A DNA stretch of 64,000 bases from assembly GCF_004801395.1 (NCBI RefSeq), contig NZ_SSOA01000003.1, forward strand, positions 186,001 through 250,000, written 5' to 3'. Below, in pieces: positions 15,686 through 25,841 of the stretch. The notes under the pieces were generated by a model. It had not been told where the DNA came from. It saw only the letters and a list, made by a program, of their open reading frames with translations, and did no database searches. The position numbers and the translations under genes are program-made. The stretch comes from Gillisella terrae. Its GTDB lineage: Bacteria > Pseudomonadota > Alphaproteobacteria > Rhizobiales > Rhizobiaceae. How positions within the stretch are numbered: position 1 is the stretch's first letter; the number at the start of each line of letters is the position of its first letter.

Positions 15686-16633
15686 TCATTTTATAAGATG
15701 ACGCAGAATCTCGTTATCAGAGCTATGGGTGGATTTTATTCGGACCGTGTATTGATCACCCGCTCGCCCGAATTCACAGGCGTAGAGCTCTTTGCCATTG
15801 GCGCTGACGTCAACGGTTATATCGCCTTTTTCCAGAAAAGGAATGACATCACCGACAGCCAACCTGGAAACCGTATTCAAGCTCAGTGATTCCAGACTCA
15901 CGCGGGCTTCCAGCGTGACCTGGCTTTTGCGCACCTGAATAGCCAGTTGCTCGGCCCATTCCTTGCGTGCCTTGGAAACCTGGCCCTTTGACTTTGGTGC
16001 CGTGACTTGCGTTTTCAAAAGTGCTTTTTGGGGAATGACAAGGCCAAAATCGGAGGTGATCTTGCCGAGCTTGACACTCATGTGGATAAAGGCACCGTAT
16101 TCGTCAGCGTCATCCTTGTCTGGCTTTGGTCGGCTTTCCCAATTGTGGGGCCGCTCAAAAATAGGCTCAAATCCGCCAGGAGCATTGACGCCAGAGCGCA
16201 AGACGTTGGCAAAACGCTCAAACAGCATCACAGCCAGATCGATCTCGATGTTCGAGAGCGGGCGCTTGATGGGTTCGGCGATGAACTCGGCTTGCGCGCC
16301 CAGCAAGGTTTCCATCAGGGTGATGACAAAGCCATTGCCGCAGACCATGACGAAATTTGGGGACCAGTTGCGCAGCGCCGTATCCGCGAGCACATAATTG
16401 TCGCCCAGATCTGCAATCAGGTCGCGCATTAGGCCAGTTTTGTGGCCAAGATAGCCAACTTCAATGGTCAGGTTGGTTTCGCTGTGAAAAACATCCGGCA
16501 GAAATTCGCTGTAAAGCGTGCCAAAATCCTGGCACAGCTTTTCAACAGTGGCACGATCGCCCAATCCGCCCGTAAGCCGGGCGAGGAGGGCTGGATCCAG
16601 AGGTTTGACAGTGTGCTGTTTGTTCTCAGTCAT
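15686..16633 (-). CDS. fliM: Flagellar motor switch protein FliM
   Basis: A 315-residue C-ring protein. The middle CheC-like domain and C-terminal SpoA domain (SQVTLEARVSLESLSLNTV...GDVIPF) are recognisable. The N-terminal CheY-binding peptide of the LSQxEID type is not obvious, in keeping with the divergent rhizobial FliM. It lies between motA (2-bp gap) and fliN (64-bp gap). Confidence 0.93.
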   Translation of the reverse strand: MTENKQHTVKPLDPALLARLTGGLGDRATVEKLCQDFGTLYSEFLPDVFHSETNLTIEVGYLGHKTGLMRDLIADLGDNYVLADTALRNWSPNFVMVCGNGFVITLMETLLGAQAEFIAEPIKRPLSNIEIDLAVMLFERFANVLRSGVNAPGGFEPIFERPHNWESRPKPDKDDADEYGAFIHMSVKLGKITSDFGLVIPQKALLKTQVTAPKSKGQVSKARKEWAEQLAIQVRKSQVTLEARVSLESLSLNTVSRLAVGDVIPFLEKGDITVDVSANGKELYACEFGRAGDQYTVRIKSTHSSDNEILRHLIK

Positions 16634-16635
16634 GG

Positions 16636-17514
16636 TCAGGCTGCCTTTTCGCCACCACCGCCACCGGGGTTCATCATTTCCTGCTCTACGGCGTCAATGG
16701 AAGGACGCTCATAAGAGGAGATTGTCTTGCGGCCATACTCCAGCGCAACCTGCGGCACAGAGCCATTCATATAGGCCAGCAATGTCTGTTTTACGATGAT
16801 ATAGAGACGGTGTTGTTTGGTGCGAACAATTTTGATTTGGGATGTCAGAGGATTGACCACGCAATAAGACAAAAGAATACCCAGCATGGTTCCCACCAGA
16901 GCGGCACCAATCAACTCACCCAGCACGGCCGGTGGTTCGTTGATGTAGCTGAGCGCCTTGATAACCCCAAGAACCGCCGCCACGATACCGATGGCCGGAA
17001 AGCTGTCGCCAACCGCGGTGAGCTGATGATAGGGCTTCATTTTGTCGTGCAGGATGGTGTTGATTTCTTCATCCATCAGCGCTTCAATTTCGTGGCTGCG
17101 GGCATTGCCGATGATAATCAGGCGAACATAGTCACAAATGAAGGCTGTCAATTCGGTGTTTTTGAGCAGGTTCGGCGCGGTCTGGAAAATGGATGATTCG
17201 GCAGGATTGTCGATATGGGCTTCGATTTCGTTGCGTGATTTGGTTCGCAAGTCGCGCATGAGCGAATAGAGTACACCCAGAACATCCAGATAATTGCGTT
17301 CCTTCGGCACTTTATGGGCGAAGGCTTCAGCGATTGCCTTGCCCGAATCCTTCACCACTTTCATGGTGTTGGCCATGATGAAGGTACCGACACCAGCACC
17401 ACCAATAACCAGCAATTCATAGGGCTGGAACAGTCGCTCGACCGGGCCATGCTCTGCCATGAAGCCGCCGATAATACTGCCGACGATAATAACAAATCCG
17501 ATAACGATGATCAT
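16636..17514 (-). CDS. motA: Flagellar motor stator protein MotA
   Basis: A 292-residue membrane protein with four transmembrane helices: two near the N-terminus ([36 protein letters not shown]) and two after residue ~170 ([36 protein letters not shown]). The large cytoplasmic loop between them carries the charged residues that contact FliG. It works with MotB as the proton channel. First gene of the minus-strand operon, divergent from flgF. The C-terminus is Gly-rich (MNPGGGGGE). Confidence 0.96.
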   Translation of the reverse strand: MIIVIGFVIIVGSIIGGFMAEHGPVERLFQPYELLVIGGAGVGTFIMANTMKVVKDSGKAIAEAFAHKVPKERNYLDVLGVLYSLMRDLRTKSRNEIEAHIDNPAESSIFQTAPNLLKNTELTAFICDYVRLIIIGNARSHEIEALMDEEINTILHDKMKPYHQLTAVGDSFPAIGIVAAVLGVIKALSYINEPPAVLGELIGAALVGTMLGILLSYCVVNPLTSQIKIVRTKQHRLYIIVKQTLLAYMNGSVPQVALEYGRKTISSYERPSIDAVEQEMMNPGGGGGEKAA

Positions 17515-17802
17515 GTTGGGCCTGCATCCGCACGTTTCTCTATCGTTGTAACCGATAAGTAGTCTGCCTTGCGTGAAGCTGATGAATAAGGCGGTGCTGA
17601 ATTATTGTCGAGCAGACAGTTTCGCGCAAGTAATGGCATGTATTTCTCGTCTCCAAACAACGGTCATCCACGTACCTTGATGGAGGCGAGCAACCGTGAC
17701 GGAGCGCAGAACACTTGATGCTTGGGCAAACGGCATGATTCCGTTGACCTTGCACTGTTCAGTGAAGGTCATGCCTGCTGGTCTTGTTGGTCACCCAAGA
17801 CT
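17515..17802. promoter_or_regulatory. Divergent control region motA / flgF
   Basis: About 300 bp without a convincing gene between the divergent motA and flgF operons, so promoters for both must lie here. I could not single out defined -35/-10 boxes. FtcR, encoded at 39.9 kb, is the expected activator from what is known in relatives. Confidence 0.5.
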
Positions 17803-17817
17803 CGGAGGTAGCATCTG

Positions 17818-18552
17818 ATGCAATCTGGAATGTATGTTTCGCTGTCAGCACAGCGCGCACTGGACAAGCGTCTCACAACCATTGCCGATAATATGGCCAA
17901 TGTGAACACGGTTGGCTTTCGGTCAACGGAAGTCAAGTTTGATGATATCGTTGCGCGCACTGGCAATGAAATGAATGCCAAGGTGGCCTTCGTTTCGCAG
18001 GGTAATGATTACCTCAATACCGAAACCGGTGAATTGAAGGAAACAGGCAACACTCTGGATTTTGCTGTCAAAGGCGATGCCTGGATGGCGTTGGAGACAC
18101 CAGCCGGTCAGGTTTTAACCCGCGATGGCCGATTTAATCTCACAACCAACGGCGAGCTTATCTCCGTGAAAGGCTATCCGGTTCTGGATGTGGGTGGCGG
18201 GCGGATCCAGCTTGATCCGAATGGTGGTGAAGCAGGCGTCGCAAGAGACGGCACGATTGTTCAAGACGGCAGGACGGTAGGCAAGATCGGTCTTTTCACG
18301 GCAGATATTTCCAAAGGGTATCTGCGTTATGACAATAGTGGTGTCAAAACTACGCAAGCGCCGCAGCCAGTGGTGGATGATCCCACTGTCGGTATTTTGC
18401 AAGGCTATGTTGAACAGTCAAATGTGAATGGCATCAGCCAGATGACCCAGCTTATCCAGGTCAGCCGCGCGTTCGAGAGCATTTCGAACTCGATGAGCCA
18501 GTCCGAGACCAACATGAATGAAGCGCTCAAGACGCTCGGCGGCAGCAAATAA
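17818..18552 (+). CDS. flgF: Flagellar proximal rod protein FlgF
   Basis: A 244-residue rod protein. Its N-terminus (YVSLSAQRALDKRLTTIADNMANVNTVGFR) carries the rod/hook-family ANNxANxxTxGF signature and its C-terminus the matching helix (VSRAFESISNSM). GGAGGTAG precedes the ATG. It opens the plus-strand operon that continues with fliI. Confidence 0.95.
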   Translation: MQSGMYVSLSAQRALDKRLTTIADNMANVNTVGFRSTEVKFDDIVARTGNEMNAKVAFVSQGNDYLNTETGELKETGNTLDFAVKGDAWMALETPAGQVLTRDGRFNLTTNGELISVKGYPVLDVGGGRIQLDPNGGEAGVARDGTIVQDGRTVGKIGLFTADISKGYLRYDNSGVKTTQAPQPVVDDPTVGILQGYVEQSNVNGISQMTQLIQVSRAFESISNSMSQSETNMNEALKTLGGSK

Positions 18553-18573
18553 TCATGATTGGGTGCCTTTGCG

Positions 18574-19959
18574 ATGAATGCTGAATTTACCCCCCAGATT
18601 TCGAAGAATACCAGATTGGCGGCCATGGCAGCCTTGGCAGAGCGTTATGCCAAGGCCGAAAATTCCGTGGCCCATGGGGGGCATGTACGCACCATTGCAG
18701 CCGGGCATTATACGGTTGCGGGCCTGTCGAGGCATTTGCATCTGGGCGATTTTGTTGCCCACCGAAGTGCAACAGGCATTCATCTGGGGGAAGTGGTGCG
18801 GGTCGAGCCGGAGCTGGCCTATGTCTGTCCGATTGAGCCAGGCGAGCCCATTGCCATCGGCGATACGGTTATTCGCAAAGGGGCTTTTCGGGTCGCGGCC
18901 CAAGACAGCTGGTGCGGTCGCACCATCAATGCCCTTGGTGATCCCATTGATGGCCTGGGGCCTTTGGCCTCCGGTCTGGTCCGGCGTTCGATTTCCAACA
19001 CGGCACCTTCTTCCATGGGACGTATGCGAGTCGAAACCGGCTTTAGAACCGGTGTGAAAGCCGTTGATATTTTCTCTCCGCTTTGCCTTGGCCAGCGCCT
19101 TGGCGTTTTCGCTGGCTCAGGCGTTGGTAAATCCACCTTGCTGTCCATGCTGGCGCGTGCGGATGCCTTTGACAAGGTGGTGATCGCGCTGGTGGGCGAA
19201 CGTGGTCGCGAAGTGCGCGAGTTCATTGAAGATACGCTCGGCTCCAACATGGCCAAGACGGTTGCTGTGGTGGCAACCAGCGATGAAAGCCCGATGCTGC
19301 GCAAAATGGCCCCTTTGACCGCCATCACCATTGCAGAACATTTCCGCGATCAGGGCGAAAACGTCTTGTTCATCGCCGACAGTATTACCCGTTTTGCCCA
19401 TGCCATTCGCGAAGTGGCAACGGCGGCTGGTGAGCCTCCGATTGCCCGTGGTTTTCCGGCGTCCGTGTTCACCGAATTGCCCCGCCTTTTGGAGCGGGCA
19501 GGCCCCGGCGAAGAGGGAACAGGCACAATTACGGCGATTATTTCGATTCTGGTGGATGGCGACAATCACAACGATCCGATCGCAGATTCCACGCGCGGCA
19601 TTCTGGACGGCCACCTTGTGCTCGATCGCAGTCTGGCCGACGAGGGGCGCTATCCGCCGATCAATCCCTTATCGTCGATTTCGCGTCTTGCCCGCAAGGC
19701 ATGGACGCCCGATCAGGAAAGATTGGTCTCGCGTTTGAAAACGCTCATTCACCGCTTTGAAGAAACGCGCGACCTTCGCCTCATCGGCGGTTATCGTGCA
19801 GGCAGCGACCCGGATCTCGATATGGCGATCAAACAGGTCCCTGTTCTGTATGAAGTTTTGAAGCAAACCCCGTCCGACCTGCCGGTTATGGATGCTTACG
19901 CTGACCTTGCCAACGCCTTGAAGGCCGCCAATAGTCCAGGATACCACGATGCAAGATGA
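18574..19959 (+). CDS. fliI: Flagellum-specific ATPase FliI
   Basis: A 461-residue ATPase of the F1-beta-like type III export family. Walker A AGSGVGKST is at residues ~180-188; ERGREVREF, Walker B FIADSITRFAH and the family segment RGFPASVFTELPRLLERAG follow. It unloads substrates at the export gate. The frame opens at TTG 18559, but ATG 18574 (MNAEFTP) is the more likely start. Confidence 0.97.
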   Translation: MNAEFTPQISKNTRLAAMAALAERYAKAENSVAHGGHVRTIAAGHYTVAGLSRHLHLGDFVAHRSATGIHLGEVVRVEPELAYVCPIEPGEPIAIGDTVIRKGAFRVAAQDSWCGRTINALGDPIDGLGPLASGLVRRSISNTAPSSMGRMRVETGFRTGVKAVDIFSPLCLGQRLGVFAGSGVGKSTLLSMLARADAFDKVVIALVGERGREVREFIEDTLGSNMAKTVAVVATSDESPMLRKMAPLTAITIAEHFRDQGENVLFIADSITRFAHAIREVATAAGEPPIARGFPASVFTELPRLLERAGPGEEGTGTITAIISILVDGDNHNDPIADSTRGILDGHLVLDRSLADEGRYPPINPLSSISRLARKAWTPDQERLVSRLKTLIHRFEETRDLRLIGGYRAGSDPDLDMAIKQVPVLYEVLKQTPSDLPVMDAYADLANALKAANSPGYHDAR

Positions 19960-20524
19960 GCCTGATCTGCGCGATTCCGACGCCGATGAACCTGTGGCAC
20001 CTCCTGAAAAGCCTGCGGGCCGATCTTCCGTGCTCGTGGACAGGTTGCTGGCCACGACAGGTGTTTGCCTGGCTTTTGGCTCGGCAATTTTCCCCTGGTA
20101 TGTCTTTCTGAACCCGGACAAATTCGGCTTTGGCTCGGAATCGCTTAACAATGGCCGTGATCTGTCGCTGGTGGAAGCACGGAATGTCTTCAGTGTCTCG
20201 CCACTGGCTTTGATCTCCAAGGAAAAGAAGGAGCCTAAGCTCCCGGACAACTTGGACCAGATCAAAACGGCGACCGTGTCAAACGTCGGGCAGACGGCGA
20301 AAGAGGCGATGCCTGCCAAGGTTGAGCAGCCGTTTCCGGGGGCTGAAGCATTCCGGTTGCTTCATGTTGCCAATGGCCGCGCGTTGATCGAAGATGCCTC
20401 TGGCATGTTCATGGTCAAGGTCGGCTCCATTCTGCCTGACAACAGCAAGGTGGCGGTGTTGGAAAAGCGAGATGGGCAGTGGGTGATTGTTACCAGCGAT
20501 GGCGCAATCTATAAAAACCAGTAG
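19949..20524 (+). CDS. Single-pass membrane protein between fliI and flgB, unknown
   Basis: A 191-residue protein overlapping the end of fliI by 11 bp, so translation is probably coupled. An acidic, Pro-rich N-terminus precedes one transmembrane helix (LLATTGVCLAFGSAIFPWYVFL, ~40-62). The C-terminal ~70 residues (LLHVANGRALIEDASGMFMVKVGSILPDN...) resemble a small beta domain with the pattern of type II/IV secretion PilP/GspC-like modules. Position in the operon is the only link to motility. Confidence 0.75.
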   Translation: MQDEPDLRDSDADEPVAPPEKPAGRSSVLVDRLLATTGVCLAFGSAIFPWYVFLNPDKFGFGSESLNNGRDLSLVEARNVFSVSPLALISKEKKEPKLPDNLDQIKTATVSNVGQTAKEAMPAKVEQPFPGAEAFRLLHVANGRALIEDASGMFMVKVGSILPDNSKVAVLEKRDGQWVIVTSDGAIYKNQ

Positions 20525-20575
20525 GGCAATCCTGCCGACCGCACCGCGCGCCATAATGGGCGCACAAAGCGAACA

Positions 20576-20600
20576 ACGCCGCAGATGTCTGCGGCGTTTT
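20576..20600 (+). terminator. Terminator after the flgF-fliI transcript
   Basis: ACGCCGCAGA and TCTGCGGCGT form a 10-bp perfect stem with a two-base centre, followed by TTTTG. It lies ~50 bp after the stop codon of the small membrane protein gene. Confidence 0.75.
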
Positions 20601-20614
20601 GCATTTCAGGGTTG

Positions 20615-20720
20615 CTGCATAATTCGTTAAATCGGAGTGGATTTGAGGAGAAAAATTATGCAGCAGATAAAAAGCGTTACAGCATCCTTTGTGCACCCTA
20701 TATGGCGCACGCTGCTGTAA
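20615..20720 (+). repeat. R1 repeat, copy 3 (complete)
   Basis: CTGCATAATTCGTTAAATCGG and GATTTGAGG-AGAAAAATTATGCAG form the left hairpin; CAGATAAAAAGCGTTACAGC to CGCTGCTGTAA the right part. It lies between the terminator and flgB. Confidence 0.8.
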
Positions 20721-20967
20721 GCACACCTCGCTTTTTCAGACATGAATACAGGATCGCAAGGGCTTGATCGACCACGCCTCAAGAAACCGGTATTTGTGAA
20801 ATATCTATCTGAAATTATTGAATTATTTTTATTGTATTTTGCCGCTCATCGCAATGAGATCCGTCATTATTTCAGGCAATTTGCATTCTCATAAAATGGC
20901 AGGTTTTTCCGTAAGTCCCACGCAAGATTACCAGCCTATTCTCCACAGTGTAAATTGGAGAAAAGCT

Positions 20968-21363
20968 ATGCAACCGATACAACTTTTTGACTTGGCATCA
21001 CGGCAGGCTGAATGGCTTTCCCTGCGTCAGGAAGTCGTTGCCAGTAACATTGCCAATGCCAATACGCCGAAGTTTGCCGCGAAGGACATTACGCCCTTCA
21101 AAGCGGTTCTGGACAGTAGCCAACAAATTGGAATGGCACGTACCAACCCCAATCATTTTGCCTCCAGCGACCTGAGCACCGACCTCAATGTTGACGTGCA
21201 CGATGCACCTTTGAACGACGAGATCGGACGTCAGGTATCGGGTAACTCCGTCTCGCTGTCGGACGAAATGATCAAAATGGGCGAAATCCAGCGCCAACAC
21301 CAACTTAACACCAGCCTCGTCAGTAGTTTCAATCGCATGATGCTGATGACTGTAAAGAGGTAA
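20968..21363 (+). CDS. flgB: Flagellar proximal rod protein FlgB
   Basis: A 131-residue rod protein with the N-terminal signature (LRQEVVASNIANANTPKFAAKD) and C-terminal helix typical of FlgB. I choose ATG 20968 because TTGGAG lies just upstream and the N-terminus (MQPIQLFDLASRQ) aligns with the family; a longer frame from 20818 would add 50 unrelated residues. First gene of a long operon with end-to-start overlaps. Confidence 0.95.
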   Translation: MQPIQLFDLASRQAEWLSLRQEVVASNIANANTPKFAAKDITPFKAVLDSSQQIGMARTNPNHFASSDLSTDLNVDVHDAPLNDEIGRQVSGNSVSLSDEMIKMGEIQRQHQLNTSLVSSFNRMMLMTVKR

Positions 21364-21366
21364 ACC

Positions 21367-21804
21367 ATGGATTCTGTGACTGCTACCGATCCGTTGTCGG
21401 CCGCCTTGAAAATAGCTGGCGGCGGGCTTGATGTGCAATCGACGCGTCTGCGGATTGTGTCTGAAAATATTGCCAATGCCCAGAGCACTGGCGACACCCC
21501 CGGTGCCGACCCTTATCGCCGCAAAACCATTACGTTTGGCTCTGAACTGGATCGCGCCTCTGGCGCAGACATCGTCAAGGTCAAAAAGCTTGGTTTCGAC
21601 AAGTCGAATTTCACAGAAACCTACGACCCCAGCAATCCGGCTGCCGATTCGAAGGGCTATGTGAAAATGCCCAATGTGAACGTTCTGATCGAGATGGCGG
21701 ACATGCGCGAAGCCAATCGCTCCTATGAAGCGAACCTGCAATCGGTACGTCAGACCAGAGATTTGATTTCCTCCACACTAGACCTGTTGAAGAGCTCACA
21801 ATGA
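21367..21804 (+). CDS. flgC: Flagellar proximal rod protein FlgC
   Basis: A 145-residue rod protein: N-terminal motif [18 protein letters not shown] and a C-terminal helix with the typical [15 protein letters not shown]. It starts three bases after flgB and its stop overlaps the fliE start (ATGA). Confidence 0.96.
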   Translation: MDSVTATDPLSAALKIAGGGLDVQSTRLRIVSENIANAQSTGDTPGADPYRRKTITFGSELDRASGADIVKVKKLGFDKSNFTETYDPSNPAADSKGYVKMPNVNVLIEMADMREANRSYEANLQSVRQTRDLISSTLDLLKSSQ

Positions 21805-22178
21805 TTGATTCTATCGGAAAAATGAGCTCGCTGACCAAGTCGAGCAGCATGAGCGGTATCGGCGGTGAAAGCTCAAGCACATCCTCGATTTCCGGCGGCA
21901 TGTCTGATCTGGGCATGCAAGGCGTTACCCAGGCCGGCACCACACCGGGCACCGCCACAGGCGTCAGCTTTGGCGAGGTGATTGGTGGGATGATGACGGA
22001 TGCCGTCAAAAATTTGCGAACAGCTGAATCCAACTCTGTTGGCGGTATGTTGGGCAAGGTCAGCACACGTGAGGTCGTGGATTCCATGATGTCCGCGGAG
22101 CGGTCTTTGCAGACCGCCATCACACTGCGCGACAAGATCGTGTCGGCCTATCTCGATATCACCAAAATGCAGATTTAA
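21801..22178 (+). CDS. fliE: Flagellar hook-basal body adaptor FliE
   Basis: A 125-residue protein that links the MS ring to the rod. The N-terminal half is Ser/Gly-rich; the C-terminal half matches FliE ([21 protein letters not shown]...[32 protein letters not shown], given in pieces). Overlaps flgC by four bases. Confidence 0.93.
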   Translation: MIDSIGKMSSLTKSSSMSGIGGESSSTSSISGGMSDLGMQGVTQAGTTPGTATGVSFGEVIGGMMTDAVKNLRTAESNSVGGMLGKVSTREVVDSMMSAERSLQTAITLRDKIVSAYLDITKMQI

Positions 22179-22197
22179 CCCTCTAGGAACGTAGCAC

Positions 22198-22989
22198 ATG
22201 AGAGCTCTTGCAATTGCCGCAACAGGCATGAATGCCCAGCAGACCAACCTTGAGGTGATCTCCAACAACATCGCCAACATCAATACGACCGGCTTTAAAA
22301 AGTCGCGTGCTGAGTTTTCGGATCTGCTTTACCAAAGCGAAAAGGCCGTTGGGGTTGCAAATCGTGCCAATCAATCGACTGTGCCAGAAGGTGCAAACAT
22401 TGGTCTTGGTGTGCAGACGGCAGCGGTGCGCACGCTTGATAAGCAGGGCGAATTGACACAAACGTCAAACGAACTGGATGTGGCGATTGTTGGTCGTGGC
22501 TATATTCAGGTGCAAAGCCCGGACGGCAATAACACCCTCTATACGCGCGCCGGTGCATTGAACAAGGATGCCAATGGCAATTTGGTCACCACCGAAGGTT
22601 ACCGGATTGTTCCAAACATCACCATTCCGGCCGATGCCACGGAAGTGAAGATCAGCGAAACGGGCACCGTGTCCGTTTTGCAGGGCAACACGGCAACGTA
22701 TACTGATCTTGGCCAGCTGCAAATTTCGGCTTTCGTGAATCCAGCCGGTTTGAAAGCCATTGGCGACAACCTGTTTCAGGAAACGCCATCGTCTGGCAAT
22801 CCGATCAACGGTGTTCCAGGCGATCCTGGCTACGGCTATCTGAAACAGGGCTATCTGGAAGCATCCAACGTGGATCCCGTTTCTGAAATCACCAGCCTGA
22901 TTTCCGCACAGCGCGCTTACGAGATGAACTCCAAAGTCATCACCACCGCTGATGAAATGGCTCAGATTGTCAGTAAAAACCTGAAGTAA
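22198..22989 (+). CDS. flgG: Flagellar distal rod protein FlgG
   Basis: A 263-residue distal rod protein of standard length. It begins [20 protein letters not shown], then [21 protein letters not shown], and ends with the conserved [19 protein letters not shown] helix. Confidence 0.97.
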   Translation: MRALAIAATGMNAQQTNLEVISNNIANINTTGFKKSRAEFSDLLYQSEKAVGVANRANQSTVPEGANIGLGVQTAAVRTLDKQGELTQTSNELDVAIVGRGYIQVQSPDGNNTLYTRAGALNKDANGNLVTTEGYRIVPNITIPADATEVKISETGTVSVLQGNTATYTDLGQLQISAFVNPAGLKAIGDNLFQETPSSGNPINGVPGDPGYGYLKQGYLEASNVDPVSEITSLISAQRAYEMNSKVITTADEMAQIVSKNLK

Positions 22990-23006
22990 ACATCAAAGGG
23001 GCAGAC

Positions 23007-23492
23007 ATGATGTTTCGCCGAATAAACAGAATGTTCAATTTGACGGGGGCGGTCCTCCTGGGCGTGGTGATGGCTATCGTCACCACAGGTCCCGCGTTGG
23101 CCGCAGATCGCTTTGCTGTCGTTCCCACGGACATTATTTATCCCGGCGAAGCGATTGCCGACAACAAGCTGCAACTGGTGAAGGTAACCAACCCCAACCT
23201 TGGCGGTGGTTACGCGGAAACCCTGTCCGAAGTCACGGGGATGCTCAGCACCAAAACACTGTTGCCCGGCAGAACAATTCCGCTGACCTCTTTGAAAAGA
23301 CCCTATGCGGTGACGCGCGGCTCAAAACTCCGTCTGGTGGTCAGCATTGGCAATCTGACAATTTCGGCGGGCGGCAGCCCGATGGATGACGCCAATATCG
23401 GCGACGTGATTCGTGTGCGCAATCTCGATTCCGGGCAGATCGTGAATGGCACGGTTATGGCCGATGGCACTGTGCAGGTGATGGCAAAATGA
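23007..23492 (+). CDS. flgA: Flagellar P-ring assembly chaperone FlgA
   Basis: A 161-residue periplasmic protein with a signal peptide (hydrophobic core ~13-28, cleavage near PALAA) and an SAF-like domain (RTIPLTSLKRPYAV, GDVIRVRNLDSGQIVNG). It is shorter than enterobacterial FlgA, as usual in rhizobia. It helps assemble FlgI. The stop overlaps the flgI start. Confidence 0.92.
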   Translation: MMFRRINRMFNLTGAVLLGVVMAIVTTGPALAADRFAVVPTDIIYPGEAIADNKLQLVKVTNPNLGGGYAETLSEVTGMLSTKTLLPGRTIPLTSLKRPYAVTRGSKLRLVVSIGNLTISAGGSPMDDANIGDVIRVRNLDSGQIVNGTVMADGTVQVMAK

Positions 23493-24604
23493 GCATCCGG
23501 TTTTTACTCTATACAATTTTGACCGGTATGGTGCTGGCTGCGGCCGGAACTGCTGTGGCTCAGGGCTCCCGTATCAAGGATATTGCATCCTTGCAGGCTG
23601 GCCGAGACAATCAGTTGATCGGCTATGGTCTGGTTGTTGGCTTGCAGGGCACGGGCGACAGTCTGCGCTCTTCGCCGTTCACGGACCAATCCATGCGCGC
23701 CATGCTCCAAAATCTTGGCATCTCGACCCAGGGCGGCCAGTCGGCGGCCAAAAACGTCGCAGCCGTGATGGTCACGGCGACTTTGCCGCCCTTTGCCAGC
23801 CCCGGTAGCCGCATTGATGCAACCGTCAGCTCCTTGGGCGACGCAACATCGTTGCGCGGCGGCACGCTGGTCATGACCTCCCTGTCGGGTGCCGATGGGC
23901 AGATTTATGCTGTTACGCAAGGCTCTGTTGTTGTGTCGGGCTTTACGGCTCAGGGCCAGGCAGCCACCGTAACCGAAGGTGTCACGACCTCGGGCCGTGT
24001 GCCCAATGGCGCGATTATCGAACGGGAACTGCCATCCAGATTCAAGGATTCGGTCAATCTGGTGCTGCAACTGCGCAACCCTGATTTCTCGACCTCGCTT
24101 GGCATGGCGCGGCGCATCAACAATTATGCGGCTGCTACCTACGGCGGCCCCATTGCTGAAGCGCGCGATAGCCAGGAAGTGGTGATTCAAAAGCCGAAGA
24201 CTGCCGATTTGACGCAACTGATGGCAGATATTGAAAATCTGGTTGTGGAAACAGACACGCCTGCAAAGGTGGTGATCAACGAACGCACCGGTACAATCGT
24301 GATTGGCGCTGACGTGCGGGTGTCAAAGGTCGCTGTCTCTTACGGCACGCTGACCGTTCAGGTCAACGAAACGCCTCAGGTCGTGCAGCCTCTGCCATTT
24401 TCAAATGGGCAAACCGCCATGCAGCCGCAAACAGATATTACGGCCCAGCAAAACGGCGGCAAGGTCGCCATCGTGGATGGACCAGATTTGCGCACGCTGG
24501 TGGCGGGCCTCAATAATATCGGCGTAAAGCCCGATGGCATCATCGCGATCCTGCAAGGCATCAAATCTGCCGGTGCCCTTCAAGCGGAGCTTGTTCTTCA
24601 ATGA
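23489..24604 (+). CDS. flgI: Flagellar P-ring protein FlgI
   Basis: A 371-residue protein with a signal peptide ending near AVAQ and the characteristic N-terminal sequence RIKDIASLQAGRDNQLIGYG followed by VVGLQGTGDS. The P ring forms the bushing in the peptidoglycan layer. Overlaps flgA and motE by four bases on either side. Confidence 0.97.
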   Translation: MSIRFLLYTILTGMVLAAAGTAVAQGSRIKDIASLQAGRDNQLIGYGLVVGLQGTGDSLRSSPFTDQSMRAMLQNLGISTQGGQSAAKNVAAVMVTATLPPFASPGSRIDATVSSLGDATSLRGGTLVMTSLSGADGQIYAVTQGSVVVSGFTAQGQAATVTEGVTTSGRVPNGAIIERELPSRFKDSVNLVLQLRNPDFSTSLGMARRINNYAAATYGGPIAEARDSQEVVIQKPKTADLTQLMADIENLVVETDTPAKVVINERTGTIVIGADVRVSKVAVSYGTLTVQVNETPQVVQPLPFSNGQTAMQPQTDITAQQNGGKVAIVDGPDLRTLVAGLNNIGVKPDGIIAILQGIKSAGALQAELVLQ

Positions 24605-25131
24605 TCTCTTCTCAGACATCGAAACAGAGTTTTGGCTTTGGTGCTATGGTTTTGGCCTGCGGATTTCTGACGCTTTCGGTTTTGCCGGGTAGCGCCCAGA
24701 ACGTGGTGCCCCCCGCAAATGCGACAATGGATGACATTCAGCGGTTTTGCACCAACATTGCCGATCCGGCACGCGACCAGCGGTATCTTTTGCAAAAGCA
24801 GGATCTTGAGAAACTGCAAGCGCAAGTCGATGAGCGCATCAAAACCCTTGAAGCGCGCAAGGCCGAGTATCAGGATTGGCTGTCGCGCCGCGATGAGTTC
24901 ATGAAGCGCGCCGAAGTCGGCATTATCGATATTTATAAAAACATGAAGCCGGATGCCGCCGCACCCCAGCTGGAAAAGATCAATCCCATGCTGGCCGCAG
25001 CCATTGTGATGAAGCTGCCGCCCAAGCAATCGAGTTTGATCTTTTCCGAAATGGCACCCGACAAAGTGGCTGCGATTGCCTCCATTATGGCCAGCGCCGC
25101 TGATCCTACGACCTCAAAGGACCCCTCATGA
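24601..25131 (+). CDS. motE: MotE, chaperone for the periplasmic motility protein MotC
   Basis: A 176-residue exported protein: signal peptide (~1-32), a central coiled coil (LLQKQDLEKLQAQVDERIKT and on) and a C-terminal MgtE-N-like segment (AAIVMKLPPKQSSLIFSEM). In Sinorhizobium a protein of this type stabilises MotC. Located between flgI and flgH with ATGA overlaps on both sides. Confidence 0.85.
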   Translation: MISSQTSKQSFGFGAMVLACGFLTLSVLPGSAQNVVPPANATMDDIQRFCTNIADPARDQRYLLQKQDLEKLQAQVDERIKTLEARKAEYQDWLSRRDEFMKRAEVGIIDIYKNMKPDAAAPQLEKINPMLAAAIVMKLPPKQSSLIFSEMAPDKVAAIASIMASAADPTTSKDPS

Positions 25132-25841
25132 TGAAGCGCAGCGCCGTGGTGTTTTTCGCCGCCATTCTTAGCGGATGCGGAAACCAGACCCTTCAGGAAA
25201 TTGGCAATGCGCCAGCCATGAGCCCCGTTGGAAGTGGTCTGCGCTATACCCAGGCACCGCAAATGTCCAGCTATCCCAAGCAAAGCAAAGCGGTCAGCAG
25301 CGGCTATTCCTTATGGAACGACAATCAGGCGGCCTTGTTTAAGGATTCACGCGCCTTGCACGTGGGTGACTTGCTGACGGTCAACATTCAAATCGCCGAT
25401 CGGGCGAAATTCAAGAATGATACCTCACGCAGCCGCAAAAACTCGACCTCGTTGAAATTGAAAACGGCGCTGAATATTTTTGGCATCACCGCACCGGCCT
25501 CCAGTACGGATTTGAGCACAGACTCCAATTCAAGCTCGGATGGCAAGGGCTCGGTTGATCGTTCGGAAACATTGACCTTGATGGTGGCCGCTGTTGTGAC
25601 CAGCATTTTGGAAAACGGCAATCTGTTGATCAGTGGTTCGCAGGAAGTGCGGGTCAATCAGGAAATTCGTATTTTGAATGTTGCCGGTATCGTGCGTCCG
25701 CAGGACGTGGATTCCAAGAATACGATTTCCTATGAAAAGATCGCCGAAGCCCGTATTTCCTACGGTGGCCGTGGGCGCCTGACCGAGGTTCAGCAGCCTC
25801 CGATTGGCCAGCAGGTGGTCGATATGTACTCGCCGTTCTAA
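25128..25841 (+). CDS. flgH: Flagellar L-ring lipoprotein FlgH
   Basis: A 237-residue outer-membrane lipoprotein. The lipobox LSGC places the acylated Cys at residue 17. Further on are DSRALHVGDLLTVNI and the C-terminal GRGRLTEVQQPPIGQQVVDM, both typical of FlgH. Start is ATG 25128 or the adjacent ATG 25131. Confidence 0.97.
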   Translation: MMKRSAVVFFAAILSGCGNQTLQEIGNAPAMSPVGSGLRYTQAPQMSSYPKQSKAVSSGYSLWNDNQAALFKDSRALHVGDLLTVNIQIADRAKFKNDTSRSRKNSTSLKLKTALNIFGITAPASSTDLSTDSNSSSDGKGSVDRSETLTLMVAAVVTSILENGNLLISGSQEVRVNQEIRILNVAGIVRPQDVDSKNTISYEKIAEARISYGGRGRLTEVQQPPIGQQVVDMYSPF

